NCBI RefSeq assembly: GCF_016464705.1
Contig: NZ_JAEHOB010000011.1
Coordinates: 100,041-164,040 of the forward strand
Direction of reading: 5' to 3'
DNA from: Qaidamihabitans albus
Lineage (GTDB): Bacteria > Actinomycetota > Actinomycetes > Mycobacteriales > Pseudonocardiaceae
DNA length: 64,000 bases
The notes below the pieces were generated by a model that saw only the letters and a program-made list of their open reading frames with translations, did no database searches and was not told the origin of the DNA. Made by a program: the position numbers and the translations under genes. This document shows positions 26,387 through 35,613 of this stretch, piece after piece (position 1 is the stretch's first letter; each line of letters begins with the position of its first letter).

Positions 26387-27205
26387 ATGGCTGACGAGAC
26401 AAGCGAAAGCGGCGGGCAAGCCGAACCGGCCCAGCACGCGGCGCTGACCTACACGTCGTACCTCGCGCTGGACGAGGTGCTCGGCGCGCAGCGGCCGCGC
26501 TCCGACGAACACGACGAGATGCTGTTCATCGTGATCCACCAGGTGTACGAGCTGTGGTTCAAGCAGCTGCTGCACGAGCTGGGCTACCTCCAGCGGCGGC
26601 TGGAGGACGGCGACACCCCGCACGCGGTGCGGACGCTGCGCCGGATTCTCACCGTGCTCAAGGTCGTGGTCGCCCAGATCGACGTGCTGGAGACCATGAC
26701 GCCGAGCCAGTTCACCAGCTTCCGGACCCGCCTCGACGCGGCGAGCGGGTTCCAGTCGGGCCAGTTCCGCGAGCTGGAGGCGGTGCTCGGCAGGCGGGAC
26801 CACCGGGTGGTCGAACACTATCCGGAGGGCAGCGCCGCTCGCGAGCGCATCTTCGAGGCCATGTCCCGCCCTTCGCTGTTCGACTCGTTCCTGGCCTACC
26901 TCCGCGGGCAGGGCTACGACGTGCCCGCCGACCGCGACGTGCGAGAGCCCGTGGTCGCCTCGCCCGCCGTGCAGCGGGAACTGCTGCGGGTCTACCGGGA
27001 CGACGCGGGCCCGGCCCTGGTGTGCGAGCACCTGGTGGACCTCGATGAGGGCGTGCAGGAATGGCGCTACCGGCACGTGAAGATGGTCGAGCGCACGATC
27101 GGCGACAAGTCGGGTACGGGCGGCTCCTCCGGCGCGGCATACCTGCGCACGACCCTGTCGCCACCCGTGTTCCCGGATCTGTGGGCCGTCCGGAGCGAGC
27201 TGTGA
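26387..27205 (+). CDS. kynA: Tryptophan 2,3-dioxygenase
   Basis: A 272-residue heme dioxygenase that opens the indole ring of tryptophan to N-formylkynurenine. Family blocks: TYTSYLALDEVLGAQ, DEMLFIVIHQVYELWFKQLLHEL, ETMTPSQFTSFRTRLDAASGFQSGQFRELE and VQEWRYRHVKMVERTIGDKSGTGGSSG near the end, with the proximal heme His in RYRHVKMVER. ATG 26387 is 7 nt after the -10 box. kynU overlaps by four bases. Confidence 0.96.
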   Translation: MADETSESGGQAEPAQHAALTYTSYLALDEVLGAQRPRSDEHDEMLFIVIHQVYELWFKQLLHELGYLQRRLEDGDTPHAVRTLRRILTVLKVVVAQIDVLETMTPSQFTSFRTRLDAASGFQSGQFRELEAVLGRRDHRVVEHYPEGSAARERIFEAMSRPSLFDSFLAYLRGQGYDVPADRDVREPVVASPAVQRELLRVYRDDAGPALVCEHLVDLDEGVQEWRYRHVKMVERTIGDKSGTGGSSGAAYLRTTLSPPVFPDLWAVRSEL

Positions 27206-28371
27206 ACGAGCTGGCGCGGCACTACTCCCGGTTCCGCGTCGCCGAGCGCCTGCTGCTGACCGGGCACTCGCACCAGGCCTGGCCGGACGTCGCGCGGGAG
27301 GGGTTGCTGGAGGCCTTCGACGACGCCGCCCGCGATGTGGACACCAAGTGGGAAGCTGCCTTCGCCAAGGCCGACGAGGTGCGAGCAGGCTTCCGGACCT
27401 TCCTCGGGGAGCCGGGCGCGGTGCTCGCGCTCGGGGCGAGCACGCACGACCTGCTGCTCCGGTTCCTCTCCGCGCTGGACCTGCGGGCCCGGCCACGCCT
27501 GGTGACCACGGACGGGGAGTTCCACACCGTGCGCCGTCAGCTCGCCCGGCTCGGCGAGGAGGGCATCGAGATCGTCCGGGTGCGTGCGGAGCCGGTGGAC
27601 ACGCTGGCCGAGCGGCTCGCCGCCGTGCTCGACGAGCGCACCGCGGCAGTGCTCGTCTCGAAGGTGCTGTTCGGGACGGCGCGCATCGTGCCCGGTCTCG
27701 GCGAGCTGGCCCTGGCCTGCGCGCGAGGTTCCGTCGAGCTCGTCGTGGACGCCTACCACGCGCTCGGCGTGCTGCCGATGTCCGTGCCGGACGAGGGGCT
27801 GAGGGATGCGTGGGTACTCGGTGGCGGCTACAAGTACCTGCAGCTGGGAGAGGGCAACTGCGTGCTGCGCCTGCCCGAGCACGCGCAGCGGCTCCGCCCG
27901 GTCGTCACCGGCTGGTTCGCCGAGTTCGGCGTGCTCGCCGACGAGCCCGGCCCGGCCGGGGTCGGCTACCCGGCCGGCGCGGACCGCTTCGCCGGCGCGA
28001 CCTACGACCCGGTGAGCCATTATCGCGCCGCGCGGGTGTTCGGGTTCCTCGCCGAGCAGGGCCTCACGCCGCGGCGGTTGCGTGAGATCTCGCTCCGGCA
28101 GAACGAACGGCTCGCCCGGCGGTTCGACGAGCTGGACCTGCCCGCCTCGGTGGCCACGCGGGACCGCGAAACCCCGCGCGAGGGCTTCGCCGGGTTCCTT
28201 TCCCTGCGCTGCGGCGACGCCACCGGGCTCAGCCGGGCACTGGCCGAACGCGGCGTGTACACCGACAGCCGTGGCGAGCACCTGCGATTCGGTCCGGCGC
28301 CCTACCTCTCCGACGCGCAGCTCGACGACGCCATGGCCGCGCTGGGCGAGGCGGCCTCGTTCACCCGCTGA
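27202..28371 (+). CDS. kynU: Kynureninase-like PLP enzyme (class V aminotransferase fold)
   Basis: A 389-residue fold-type I PLP enzyme. [26 protein letters not shown] (cofactor Asp/His region) and [14 protein letters not shown] with the Schiff-base Lys are visible. GTG 27202 overlaps the kynA stop. Kynureninase cleaves kynurenine to anthranilate and alanine. The sequence identifies the fold with certainty; the specific reaction rests on the kynA coupling. It overlaps the convergent hydrolase gene by 11 bp. Confidence 0.83.
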   Translation: MNELARHYSRFRVAERLLLTGHSHQAWPDVAREGLLEAFDDAARDVDTKWEAAFAKADEVRAGFRTFLGEPGAVLALGASTHDLLLRFLSALDLRARPRLVTTDGEFHTVRRQLARLGEEGIEIVRVRAEPVDTLAERLAAVLDERTAAVLVSKVLFGTARIVPGLGELALACARGSVELVVDAYHALGVLPMSVPDEGLRDAWVLGGGYKYLQLGEGNCVLRLPEHAQRLRPVVTGWFAEFGVLADEPGPAGVGYPAGADRFAGATYDPVSHYRAARVFGFLAEQGLTPRRLREISLRQNERLARRFDELDLPASVATRDRETPREGFAGFLSLRCGDATGLSRALAERGVYTDSRGEHLRFGPAPYLSDAQLDDAMAALGEAASFTR

Positions 28372-29101
28372 TGCGGTCCAGCAGCGGCAGCAGCGCCGCC
28401 GGGTCCTCGACGTGCGCGTTGTGCCCGAGCCCCGGCAGCTCGACGTGGTCGGCACGCAGGTCCCACAGGTGGGCGGCCGGGCACATCGGGTCGTGTTCAC
28501 CGGCGGCGAGCACCGGGTCCGCCCTGCACGCGGCGAGCAGTCCGGGCATGTTCGGGGCGCCGACGCCGAACGCTCCCTGGTCGACCGTCAGCCGCCAGCC
28601 GTCCTCGTCCCCGCCGATCCTGCGTACCCCGGCCGCCACGGCAGGCGAGTCCGCGGGCAGCAGCCCGGTGAGCCCGGCGCCACGCAGCCACCGCCTCGCC
28701 GCCTCGTCTCTCGTGCCGAACACGCGGCCCGGCCGGGTGGCCACCTGGGCGGCCTTGTCGAGCTCCTCCTGAGTCCAGCGGACCTTGATGCCCAGCCCGC
28801 ACACGGCGTCGACACGTACGCCGAACCATCCGGACGCCAGCGCCAGCGCGAGCACCCCGCCCAGCGAGTGCCCGAGCGCGATCACCCGCCGCTCCGGCGG
28901 AAGGTCCTCGGCGAGCGCGGCGGCCATCGCGCCGAAGGAGTACCGCCGCAGCGGTTCGGCGTTGCCGTGTCCCGGCAGGTCGGGCGCGAGCCAGTCGCCC
29001 GGCCAGTGTCCGGGCAGCCGCTCCGTCAGCCCGCGCCACACCTCGCGGTTCGCGCCGAGCCCGTGCAGGAGCAGCAACAGCGGAGGTTGCGCGTCGGTCA
29101 C
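28361..29101 (-). CDS. Alpha/beta-hydrolase
   Basis: A 246-residue alpha/beta-hydrolase with the oxyanion-hole [10 protein letters not shown], nucleophile Ser in ALGHSLGG, Asp in AGEHDPM and His in [10 protein letters not shown]. The lid region is about 120-180. It lies convergent with kynU. The substrate is unknown; formylkynurenine hydrolysis is one possibility because the pathway step is otherwise unassigned. GTG 29101 is the first reasonable start. Confidence 0.88.
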   Translation of the reverse strand: MTDAQPPLLLLLHGLGANREVWRGLTERLPGHWPGDWLAPDLPGHGNAEPLRRYSFGAMAAALAEDLPPERRVIALGHSLGGVLALALASGWFGVRVDAVCGLGIKVRWTQEELDKAAQVATRPGRVFGTRDEAARRWLRGAGLTGLLPADSPAVAAGVRRIGGDEDGWRLTVDQGAFGVGAPNMPGLLAACRADPVLAAGEHDPMCPAAHLWDLRADHVELPGLGHNAHVEDPAALLPLLDRISG

Positions 29102-29272
29102 AAGAGGATCCTGCCATCCGATAGTCCGTGGCGTTCAGCGTCCACGGGGCATAGTTTCTCCGGTAGCGGTGATCAGCTGGGAACGACCTCCCGGCCGGCG
29201 CCGCACCGACCGAACGGCACCACCGGCCGCGACCACAAGCCGCGAGCCGGCGCTGACAAGGGAGTCACCACC

Positions 29273-30355
29273 GTGACCGAAGGTGTATTCGGCCGCGAGA
29301 GCGGCCATGAACAGGTTGTCTTCTGCCAGGACGCCCACACCGGGCTGCAGGCGATCATCGCGGTGTACTCGACCGCGCTCGGGCCCGCCCTCGGCGGCAC
29401 CCGCTTCCATCCGTACAGCTCGGAGAGCGACGCGCTCGAGGACGTGCTGGCCCTGTCCAAGGGAATGGCCTACAAGAACGCGCTCGCCGGCCTCGACCTC
29501 GGTGGGGGCAAGGCCGTGATCATCGGCGACCCCGCGACCGTCAAGTCCGAGGCACTGCTGCGCGCCTACGGTCGCTTCGTGCAGTCGCTCGGCGGCCGCT
29601 ACATCACCGCCTGCGACGTGGGCACCTACGTACCCGACATGGACGTGATCGCCAAGGAGACCCGGTTCGTCACCGGGCGTTCCCGCGACTGTGGCGGCGC
29701 GGGCGACTCGTCCGTGCTCACCGCCTACGGCGTGTACCAGGGCATGCGGGCCTCCGCCGAGCACGTGTGGGGCACGCCGGAGCTGCGGGGCAGGCGAGTG
29801 GGTGTCTCCGGCGTCGGCAAGGTCGGCCACATCCTCACCGGGCACCTCGTCGAGGCCGGCGCGGAAGTCGTGATCGCCGACGTCGCCGAGGCGGCGATCG
29901 ACCGTGCTGTCACGGCCTACCCCGGAGTCGAGGTCGTCGCCGACAACGCCGCCCTCATCCGCGGTGACCTCGATGTCTACGCGCCGTGCGCACTGGGCGG
30001 CGCGCTGGACGACGACACCGTCGACGTGCTGCGTGCCAAGGTCGTCTGCGGCGCCGCGAACAACCAGCTCGCGCATCCCGGGGTCGAGAAGCTGCTCGAC
30101 GAGCGCGGCATCCTGTTCGCGCCCGACTACCTGGTCAACTCCGGTGGGGTGGTGCAGGTCAGCGACGAATTGCACGGCTTCGACTTCGACCGCGCCCGGC
30201 GCAAGGTCACCTCGTTGTACGACACGGCGAGGTCGGTGTTCAGGCTCGCCGCGGACGAGGGCGTGCCGCCGGTGACCGCCGCCGACCGGCTCGCGGAGCG
30301 GCGCATGGCCGAGCTGCCGAGGCTGCGCTCGATCCACAGTTCGATACTCACGTGA
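29273..30355 (+). CDS. vdh: Leucine/valine dehydrogenase (Glu/Leu/Phe/Val dehydrogenase family)
   Basis: A 360-residue NAD-dependent oxidative deaminase of branched-chain amino acids. The N-terminal domain has the catalytic Lys in [11 protein letters not shown] and the Lys of [12 protein letters not shown]. The Rossmann domain has [30 protein letters not shown] 29273 follows GGGAG. It resembles Streptomyces valine dehydrogenase; leucine versus valine preference cannot be set by eye. It would feed branched 2-oxo acids into fatty-acid and polyketide precursor supply. Confidence 0.88.
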   Translation: MTEGVFGRESGHEQVVFCQDAHTGLQAIIAVYSTALGPALGGTRFHPYSSESDALEDVLALSKGMAYKNALAGLDLGGGKAVIIGDPATVKSEALLRAYGRFVQSLGGRYITACDVGTYVPDMDVIAKETRFVTGRSRDCGGAGDSSVLTAYGVYQGMRASAEHVWGTPELRGRRVGVSGVGKVGHILTGHLVEAGAEVVIADVAEAAIDRAVTAYPGVEVVADNAALIRGDLDVYAPCALGGALDDDTVDVLRAKVVCGAANNQLAHPGVEKLLDERGILFAPDYLVNSGGVVQVSDELHGFDFDRARRKVTSLYDTARSVFRLAADEGVPPVTAADRLAERRMAELPRLRSIHSSILT

Positions 30356-30424
30356 CGATCGCGCCGGGTGCGCGACCGCGCACCCGGCGGGTCATCACGA
30401 ACCACGCGACAGGCCCGCGAGTTG

Positions 30425-30453
30425 TTGACACCTTCTTTGCTCACAGCTAGTTT
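30425..30453 (+). promoter_or_regulatory. Vegetative-type promoter of the BCCT transporter gene
   Basis: TTGACA at 30425-30430, 17 bp, TAGTTT at 30448-30453; 26 nt of leader with GGAG before ATG 30480. This is the most canonical promoter in the window. Confidence 0.75.
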
Positions 30454-30479
30454 CCCGGCCTATACGGACGGAGACGATC

Positions 30480-32177
30480 ATGCTGGAGAAGCTGCAACGC
30501 GCCCTCGGGCTCAACACCAACCCGGTGATCTTCTTCGTCTCCGCGGCGCTGGTGTTCCTCTTCGTCGCCGTGTCGGTGCTTTTCACCGACAGCGTCGACC
30601 AGGTGTTCGGCGCGGCGTCGGAAGCCGTGAAGTCGAACCTCGGCTGGTTCTACATCTTCGGCGTCACCTCGTTCCTCGTGTTCCTGCTCTGGATCGCGAT
30701 GAGCCGGTTCGGCCATGTCCGGCTCGGTGGCAAGGACGCCAGGCCCGAGTACAACAACATCACGTGGTTCGGCATGTTGTTCGCGGCCGGCATCGGCACG
30801 ATCCTGATGTTCTGGGGTGTCGCCGAGCCCATCAACCACTTCGCGAACCCTCCGCTCAGCGGCGTCGACACACAGGTCGGTGAGCTCGCCGAGTCCGCGG
30901 GCAGCGCCGAGCAGTTCGCCGACGCGATCCGCTCGATGCCCGTCCCGGCGGGCAACGCGGTCCCGCTCAGCGAGGAAGCGGCCAACGAGGCCATCGGGTT
31001 CACCCTCTACCACTTCGGCTTCCACACGTGGGCGATCTTCACCCTGCCGGCGCTGGCGTTCGCCTACTTCGCCTACCGCCGGGGGCTGCCGTTCCGGGTC
31101 AGCTCGATCTTCCACCCGATCCTCGGTGACCGGATCAACGGGCCGATCGGCAAGACCATCGACATCGCGGCCGTGATCGGCACCCTGTTCGGTGTCGCGG
31201 TGTCCATCGGGCTCGGCACCCTGCAGATCAACAGCGGCCTCAACGGGCTGTTCGGCATCGAGGTCGGCAAGAGCACGCAGATCGCCATCATCGCGGTGGT
31301 CACCGCCATCGCGACGGTGTCCGTCGTCCTCGGGCTGGACAAGGGCATCAAGTGGCTGTCCAACATCAACATCGGGCTGGCGGTGGGTCTGCTGCTCTTC
31401 ATCCTGCTCGCGGGTTCCACGGTGTTCCTGCTGCGCGGGATCATCGAGAGCGCCGGCAACTACCTCAGCTCGCTGTTGCCGCTGTCGTTCTGGAACGACA
31501 CGCTGCCCGCCGACGGCTGGGGCTGGCAGGGGAACTGGACGGTCTTCTACTGGGCGTGGACCATCACCTGGGCGCCGTTCGTCGGCATCTTCGTGGCCCG
31601 CATCTCCAAGGGCCGCTCGATCAGGGAGTTCGTGCTGGGAGTCCTCGGCGCGCCGGTCGCCTTCTCGGTGGTGTGGTTCAGCGTCTTCGGCCTCTCCGCG
31701 ATCAACATCGAATGGGACAAGCCCGGCTCCCTGATCGGCCCGGTCGTGCAGGAGGGCGACACGGCGGGCGCGCTGTTCTCGTTCCTGGAGAACTTCCCGG
31801 CCACCGAGTTCGTCATGGCGATCTCGGTACTGATCGTGGTCATCTTCTTCACCACGTCGTCGGACTCGGCCTCGCTCGTGGTGGACATGCTGACGTCGGG
31901 GAACACGCTGAACCCGCCGACCCGGCAGCGCGTGTTCTGGGCGATTCTGGAGGGCGTGGTGGCCGCGACCCTGATCGCGGCCACCGGCCAGGAGGCGTTG
32001 CAGGCACTGGAAGAGGTCATCATAGTGCTCGGGCTGCCGTTCTTCTTCATCGCCTTCGTGACGATGTACTGCCTGGTCAAGGCGCTCAAGCAGGATGTGT
32101 CCGAGGAGGAGCTGCTGCCGCGGCGAGCCCGCAAGGTGCTGGAGGAGGAGCGACAGCGGACCCCGACGCCGGACTGA
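30480..32177 (+). CDS. BCCT-family betaine/choline/carnitine transporter
   Basis: A 565-residue transporter with about 12 membrane helices. The BCCT signature is the tryptophan-rich segment YWAWTITWAPFVGIFVARISKGRSIREF, and GMLFAAGIGTILMFWGVAEPINHFANPP lies near the start. These sodium- or proton-coupled carriers import osmoprotectants. The short charged C-terminal tail (about 40 residues) could sense osmolarity. The substrate is not resolved. It is driven by its own strong promoter. Confidence 0.94.
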   Translation: MLEKLQRALGLNTNPVIFFVSAALVFLFVAVSVLFTDSVDQVFGAASEAVKSNLGWFYIFGVTSFLVFLLWIAMSRFGHVRLGGKDARPEYNNITWFGMLFAAGIGTILMFWGVAEPINHFANPPLSGVDTQVGELAESAGSAEQFADAIRSMPVPAGNAVPLSEEAANEAIGFTLYHFGFHTWAIFTLPALAFAYFAYRRGLPFRVSSIFHPILGDRINGPIGKTIDIAAVIGTLFGVAVSIGLGTLQINSGLNGLFGIEVGKSTQIAIIAVVTAIATVSVVLGLDKGIKWLSNINIGLAVGLLLFILLAGSTVFLLRGIIESAGNYLSSLLPLSFWNDTLPADGWGWQGNWTVFYWAWTITWAPFVGIFVARISKGRSIREFVLGVLGAPVAFSVVWFSVFGLSAINIEWDKPGSLIGPVVQEGDTAGALFSFLENFPATEFVMAISVLIVVIFFTTSSDSASLVVDMLTSGNTLNPPTRQRVFWAILEGVVAATLIAATGQEALQALEEVIIVLGLPFFFIAFVTMYCLVKALKQDVSEEELLPRRARKVLEEERQRTPTPD

Positions 32178-32198
32178 CCGCGGCAGCGTGCCGCGCGC

Positions 32199-32405
32199 TC
32201 AGCCGCTCTTGCGGCGGAAGTTCCGCTTCTGCGCGGCGGGCCCGTGTGCCTGGGTGACCTTGGAACCGAGGTCCTCGTGCGCGGCACCGGCCTTGGCCTT
32301 CGCCTGCTTGCGCTCCAGGGCCTCCCGGAACCTGCGCTTCACGTCGTCTTCCGGCGTGCTCGGTGCGTTGCCGCCCTCGGGTTCCGCCGGTGCCTGATCT
32401 GTCAT
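32199..32405 (-). CDS. DUF5302-like small hydrophilic protein
   Basis: A 68-residue protein: MTDQAPAEPEGGNAPSTPED, then VKRRFREALERKQAKAKAG and a basic end (QKRNFRRKSG). GGAGG lies 6 nt before ATG 32405, which decides the start; the open frame further 5' is only repeat DNA. Similar small proteins occur widely in actinobacteria without known function. The helical Arg/Lys/Glu-rich core suggests a nucleic-acid or ribosome partner, which is a guess. Confidence 0.78.
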   Translation of the reverse strand: MTDQAPAEPEGGNAPSTPEDDVKRRFREALERKQAKAKAGAAHEDLGSKVTQAHGPAAQKRNFRRKSG

Positions 32406-32480
32406 GCGAACCTCCGAGGTCACGGTGAGTGTCCGCACCAGCTTGTCAGGAGCGGCGGCCTGCGGCCACCCGATTACGAC

Positions 32481-32651
32481 CCCGCGAGTCCCGCGTCCAG
32501 ACCCGCGAGTTGCGCGCTCAGACCCGCGAGTTGCGCGTTCGGGCTCGCACCGGCGGGCCACGGACACCAGCGGGCCTGGCCGCGGCACCGGCAACGCAGC
32601 ACTCGCGGGCACCGGTGCAGCACTCGCGGGCTAGGGCGGGAGACTCGCGGG
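32481..32651. repeat. 21-bp-phased opposed repeat array
   Basis: CCCGCGAGT starts at 32481, 32502 and 32523, and its complement ACTCGCGGG starts at 32601, 32622 and 32643. Both sets have an exact 21-bp period. The array fills the 246-bp gap between the DUF5302 and VanW genes; its last unit touches the VanW stop (32652-32654), and the preceding unit repeats the following CTAG. Confidence 0.9.
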
Positions 32652-34592
32652 CTAGTCGTCGCCGCGGCAGACCACCTTGTCCTGCGGGTTGTACCGGACC
32701 GTCTGCGGCTCCCGGCGCACCACCTGACCGCTGGAGACGTCCCGCAGCACACGGGTGTCGGTGATCGTGAAACCCGGGGCGCCGCTGCTCGGGTGGCAGT
32801 CCTCCGCCGTGCTGCGCTTCGTCTCCGGGGGCACGAAGTTCGTGCGCTCACCGCTGATCGACTCGACCTCGTAACGCTTGGTGCCCCAGAGCCGCACCGT
32901 GATGTCGGACGGCGTCCAGATCGTCTGGATCGCCACGCCCGTCTCCGAGTCGTTGGTGAACTTCAGGTCGATGACGCTGCTTCCGTCCGGGTTCTGGAAC
33001 ACCGTCGCCTCGCGGCCGGCGGGGTAGCGGCTGATGTAGTAGCTGTGCTCCTGGTGACCTGCGTCCTTCATCCCGGCGAAGTACGCGGCGTTGTAGAGCG
33101 TGGTCGCGAACTGCGAGATGCCGCCGCCGACCGCCTTGCCCGGCGCGCCGTCCTCGATGATGCCGGCGGGGATGTAGCCCTGTGCTGTACCACGCGGCCC
33201 GGTGTGACCGTTCAGGCTGAACGTCTCGCCCGGCTTGACGATAGCGCCGTCGACCTCCTCGGCGACCTGACGGATGTTCACGCCGGAGTCGGAGGCGAAG
33301 CCGCCCGTGGTGAACTCGCCGATCACTTCCTTGATCCCGAGCTGGTTGGCGTCTTCGGTCGTGATGTCGGCCGGCTTCTTCTCGTACTCGGCGGTCAGCT
33401 CCCTGCCTTCGGGCCGCTTGAGGACGCTGAGCAGCGGTTTGAGGGTCTTGTCCCACTTGATGACGTTGCCCTCTTCGGACGGGATGACAGTGGGTTGCCC
33501 ACCCTCGAACACGACCTCGGCGTCCTTGCCCTCCTGCTCGGTGGAGGCGAGCTCCGGGCCGACGCCCTCGACGATCTTCGCCTGGTCGATCTTCGGCTTG
33601 AGCGAGCCGTTCTCGGCCTCGAACGACAGCCCTGCGGCGATCTCCTCGGGTTCGAGCGTGCCGTCCTTGCCCTCGCCGTGCACGATCACCGGACCGGAGA
33701 CCGCGGGTTCCGCGATGTCCTTGAGGGCCGCCTGCACCGCCTCGGCGGTGACCTTGACCGGAGTCTCGTCCACGGGAAGCCTGACCCGGTCGCCCGACGC
33801 CCAGCGCGCGACGATCGCCGCCTTCGCGGACTCCGTGTCCAGCTTCTGCCCCTCCTCGGGCTCCACCGGGACGGGAGTGGCGCCCTCGAACTTCACGTCG
33901 CCCTCGACCGGGTCCTGGTCGACCGTGTTCCGCAGTTCGGCGACCGCGTTGTCGAGCTGGTTCGGCTCGGCCTCGGTGACGACCCCCACCTCGCGCGTGG
34001 TGAAGAAGGACGAGATACGGGTGAACGGGTTGAGCGGCTGGTCGCCCGCCTGCTCCAGCGTCTCGGACCAGTTCAGGCTGAGCCCGGCCGCCTTCGGGTC
34101 GAACTCGTTCTCGACGTCGCCCGCGACGTAGCGCACCGGCTGCGTCAGCCGCGGTTCGATCTGCTCGCGCAGGCGGTCCTCGGCCTTCGCCTCGCTCATG
34201 CCGCCGACCTCGACACCGGCGACCGTGACGCCGCGGGGCACGTTGCCCTGTGTCACGAGCAGGTCGATGCCGTAGGCGAGCGCCAGCACGCCGAACACGG
34301 CGGCCGCGACGAGCCCCGGCCTGCGCAGGCGGCGCCGCCAGGACGGCGGCTCCCCGCCGCGCGCGGGCCCCGCGGCGGTCGCCGGAATGTGCTGTGTGGT
34401 GTCCTCACCGACCCTGCCGAAATGCTGGGTCGTCTGGGTGGCGTAGTCGTCGGTGGCGAAGTTCTGGGTGGCCTCACCGGCGTTGTGTGAATGCCCCTGT
34501 TGCGCATGGACCTGGCCGGGACGTGCCGGAACGGCCGGCAGCACGTCCGTCTGCTCACTGTGCGACTCGGGCCACTCGTGTTCCTGTGGCAA
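32652..34592 (-). CDS. VanW-family membrane-anchored cell-wall protein
   Basis: About 646 residues. A glutamine- and threonine-rich cytoplasmic N terminus (about 1-80) precedes one membrane helix (PGLVAAAVFGVLALAYGIDLLV). Outside follow two peptidoglycan-binding-4-like modules (about 110-400) and the VanW domain (GEFSTFS-like region GETFSLNGHTGPRGTAQGY, GGGISQFATTLYNAAYFAG). The start is TTG 34592: GGAGGG precedes it by 5 nt and no ATG or GTG lies nearby. VanW proteins are linked to glycopeptide response and wall maintenance; the precise role is unknown. Confidence 0.87.
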   Translation of the reverse strand: MPQEHEWPESHSEQTDVLPAVPARPGQVHAQQGHSHNAGEATQNFATDDYATQTTQHFGRVGEDTTQHIPATAAGPARGGEPPSWRRRLRRPGLVAAAVFGVLALAYGIDLLVTQGNVPRGVTVAGVEVGGMSEAKAEDRLREQIEPRLTQPVRYVAGDVENEFDPKAAGLSLNWSETLEQAGDQPLNPFTRISSFFTTREVGVVTEAEPNQLDNAVAELRNTVDQDPVEGDVKFEGATPVPVEPEEGQKLDTESAKAAIVARWASGDRVRLPVDETPVKVTAEAVQAALKDIAEPAVSGPVIVHGEGKDGTLEPEEIAAGLSFEAENGSLKPKIDQAKIVEGVGPELASTEQEGKDAEVVFEGGQPTVIPSEEGNVIKWDKTLKPLLSVLKRPEGRELTAEYEKKPADITTEDANQLGIKEVIGEFTTGGFASDSGVNIRQVAEEVDGAIVKPGETFSLNGHTGPRGTAQGYIPAGIIEDGAPGKAVGGGISQFATTLYNAAYFAGMKDAGHQEHSYYISRYPAGREATVFQNPDGSSVIDLKFTNDSETGVAIQTIWTPSDITVRLWGTKRYEVESISGERTNFVPPETKRSTAEDCHPSSGAPGFTITDTRVLRDVSSGQVVRREPQTVRYNPQDKVVCRGDD

Positions 34593-34842
34593 CGTAACCC
34601 TCCACGTCCGACGGCTCTGGAGCCAGGACTCCCAGGTCAAGATACGTGGCCTCGGCGGCACCTCTCGCAGCCGCCCCACCGTTGCGCCGCGCGCCCGTAT
34701 TCGCGCAGGTCACGGCACACCGAGCGGTGTCGACCTGCCGTTCTCGTGCCCGCGGTGCACCGCTCGGCCGAAGATACCGATTCGATCTCGAACAGGCGGG
34801 TATCCGCTACGGCAGCCGAGGCGAGAGGAAGTGGAGCACGAA

Positions 34843-35094
34843 ATGCGGATCACCGCGGACGACGTGCGGGCTCTGCTGGAGTCCGAGGTGCCCGAAGCGA
34901 CACTGGTCGTGCACGAGGGCCAGGTACTGCTGCTCGGCCCGGACGAACTGCGGTCCGAGCGATACGCTGGGGCGCTGATGGTCGTCTCCCGCGCCGACCT
35001 GCGCAGGCAGATCGGCGACCGGCGGCTGGAGGACCGCGACCTCCAGGAGCTGGCGGCCGGGCTGGAGGCGGCCGTGACCAACCTCGGAGGCTGA
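34843..35094 (+). CDS. Conserved-looking small hypothetical protein
   Basis: 83 residues: MRITADDVRALLESEVPEAT, then VVHEGQVLLLGPDELRS and a helical end (DLQELAAGLEAAVTNLGG). ATG 34843 follows GGAG 7 nt upstream. No membrane segment, no cysteine and no recognised family. It lies 12 bp upstream of the phosphoesterase gene and is probably co-transcribed with it and the PHP gene. Confidence 0.72.
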   Translation: MRITADDVRALLESEVPEATLVVHEGQVLLLGPDELRSERYAGALMVVSRADLRRQIGDRRLEDRDLQELAAGLEAAVTNLGG

Positions 35095-35106
35095 GGGGGC
35101 CCGGAC

Positions 35107-35607
35107 GTGCGCCTGCTGATCGTCGCGGACACCCACGTGCCGAAGCGGGCGAGGGCGTTGCCCGCGCAGGTGTGGCGGGAGGTCGCGGAGGCCGACGTCG
35201 TGGTCCACGCGGGCGACTGGGTCGACGTCGCGGTGCTCGACGAGCTGGCGGCGGCCTCGCGCCGGCTGATCGGCGTGTACGGCAACAACGACGGACCGGA
35301 GCTGCGCGCCCGCCTGCCGGAGGTGGCGCGGGCGGAGCTGGACGGGCTGCGCCTGGCCGTCGTGCACGAGACCGGCCCGGCCAAGGGGCGGGAGCAACGC
35401 TGCGCGCGGGACTTCCCGGACACCGACGTGCTCGTTTTCGGGCACAGCCACATCCCGTGGGACAGCGTCACCGCGACCGGGCTGCGGCTGCTCAACCCGG
35501 GTTCGCCCACCGATCGGCGGCGGCAGCCGGAGCACACCTACCTGACCGCGGCGGTGACGGACGGCGAGCTCGGTGACGTGCGGCTGCACGCGCTGCGGAG
35601 GGAGTGA
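35107..35607 (+). CDS. YfcE/MJ0936-type metallophosphoesterase
   Basis: A 166-residue calcineurin-like phosphoesterase. Metal ligands are visible: IVADTHVPK (D-x-H), VHAGDWVD (GD), GNNDGPE (GNND), LAVVHETG, and GHSHIPW (GHSH). Small proteins of this family are phosphodiesterases on model substrates; the cellular substrate is unknown. GTG 35107 follows GAGGGGG. The PHP gene starts 6 bp after the stop. Confidence 0.92.
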   Translation: MRLLIVADTHVPKRARALPAQVWREVAEADVVVHAGDWVDVAVLDELAAASRRLIGVYGNNDGPELRARLPEVARAELDGLRLAVVHETGPAKGREQRCARDFPDTDVLVFGHSHIPWDSVTATGLRLLNPGSPTDRRRQPEHTYLTAAVTDGELGDVRLHALRRE

Positions 35608-35613
35608 CCGGGC

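Noticed and set aside
32481..32651. 21-bp array as a CRISPR or iteron origin
   Set aside because: Units are too short for CRISPR repeats, the second half is inverted, and there is no rep gene or AT-rich melting region.
32244..34490. 748-residue plus-strand open frame
   Set aside because: It is antisense to the VanW gene and crosses the repeat array; its composition is that of a shadow frame.
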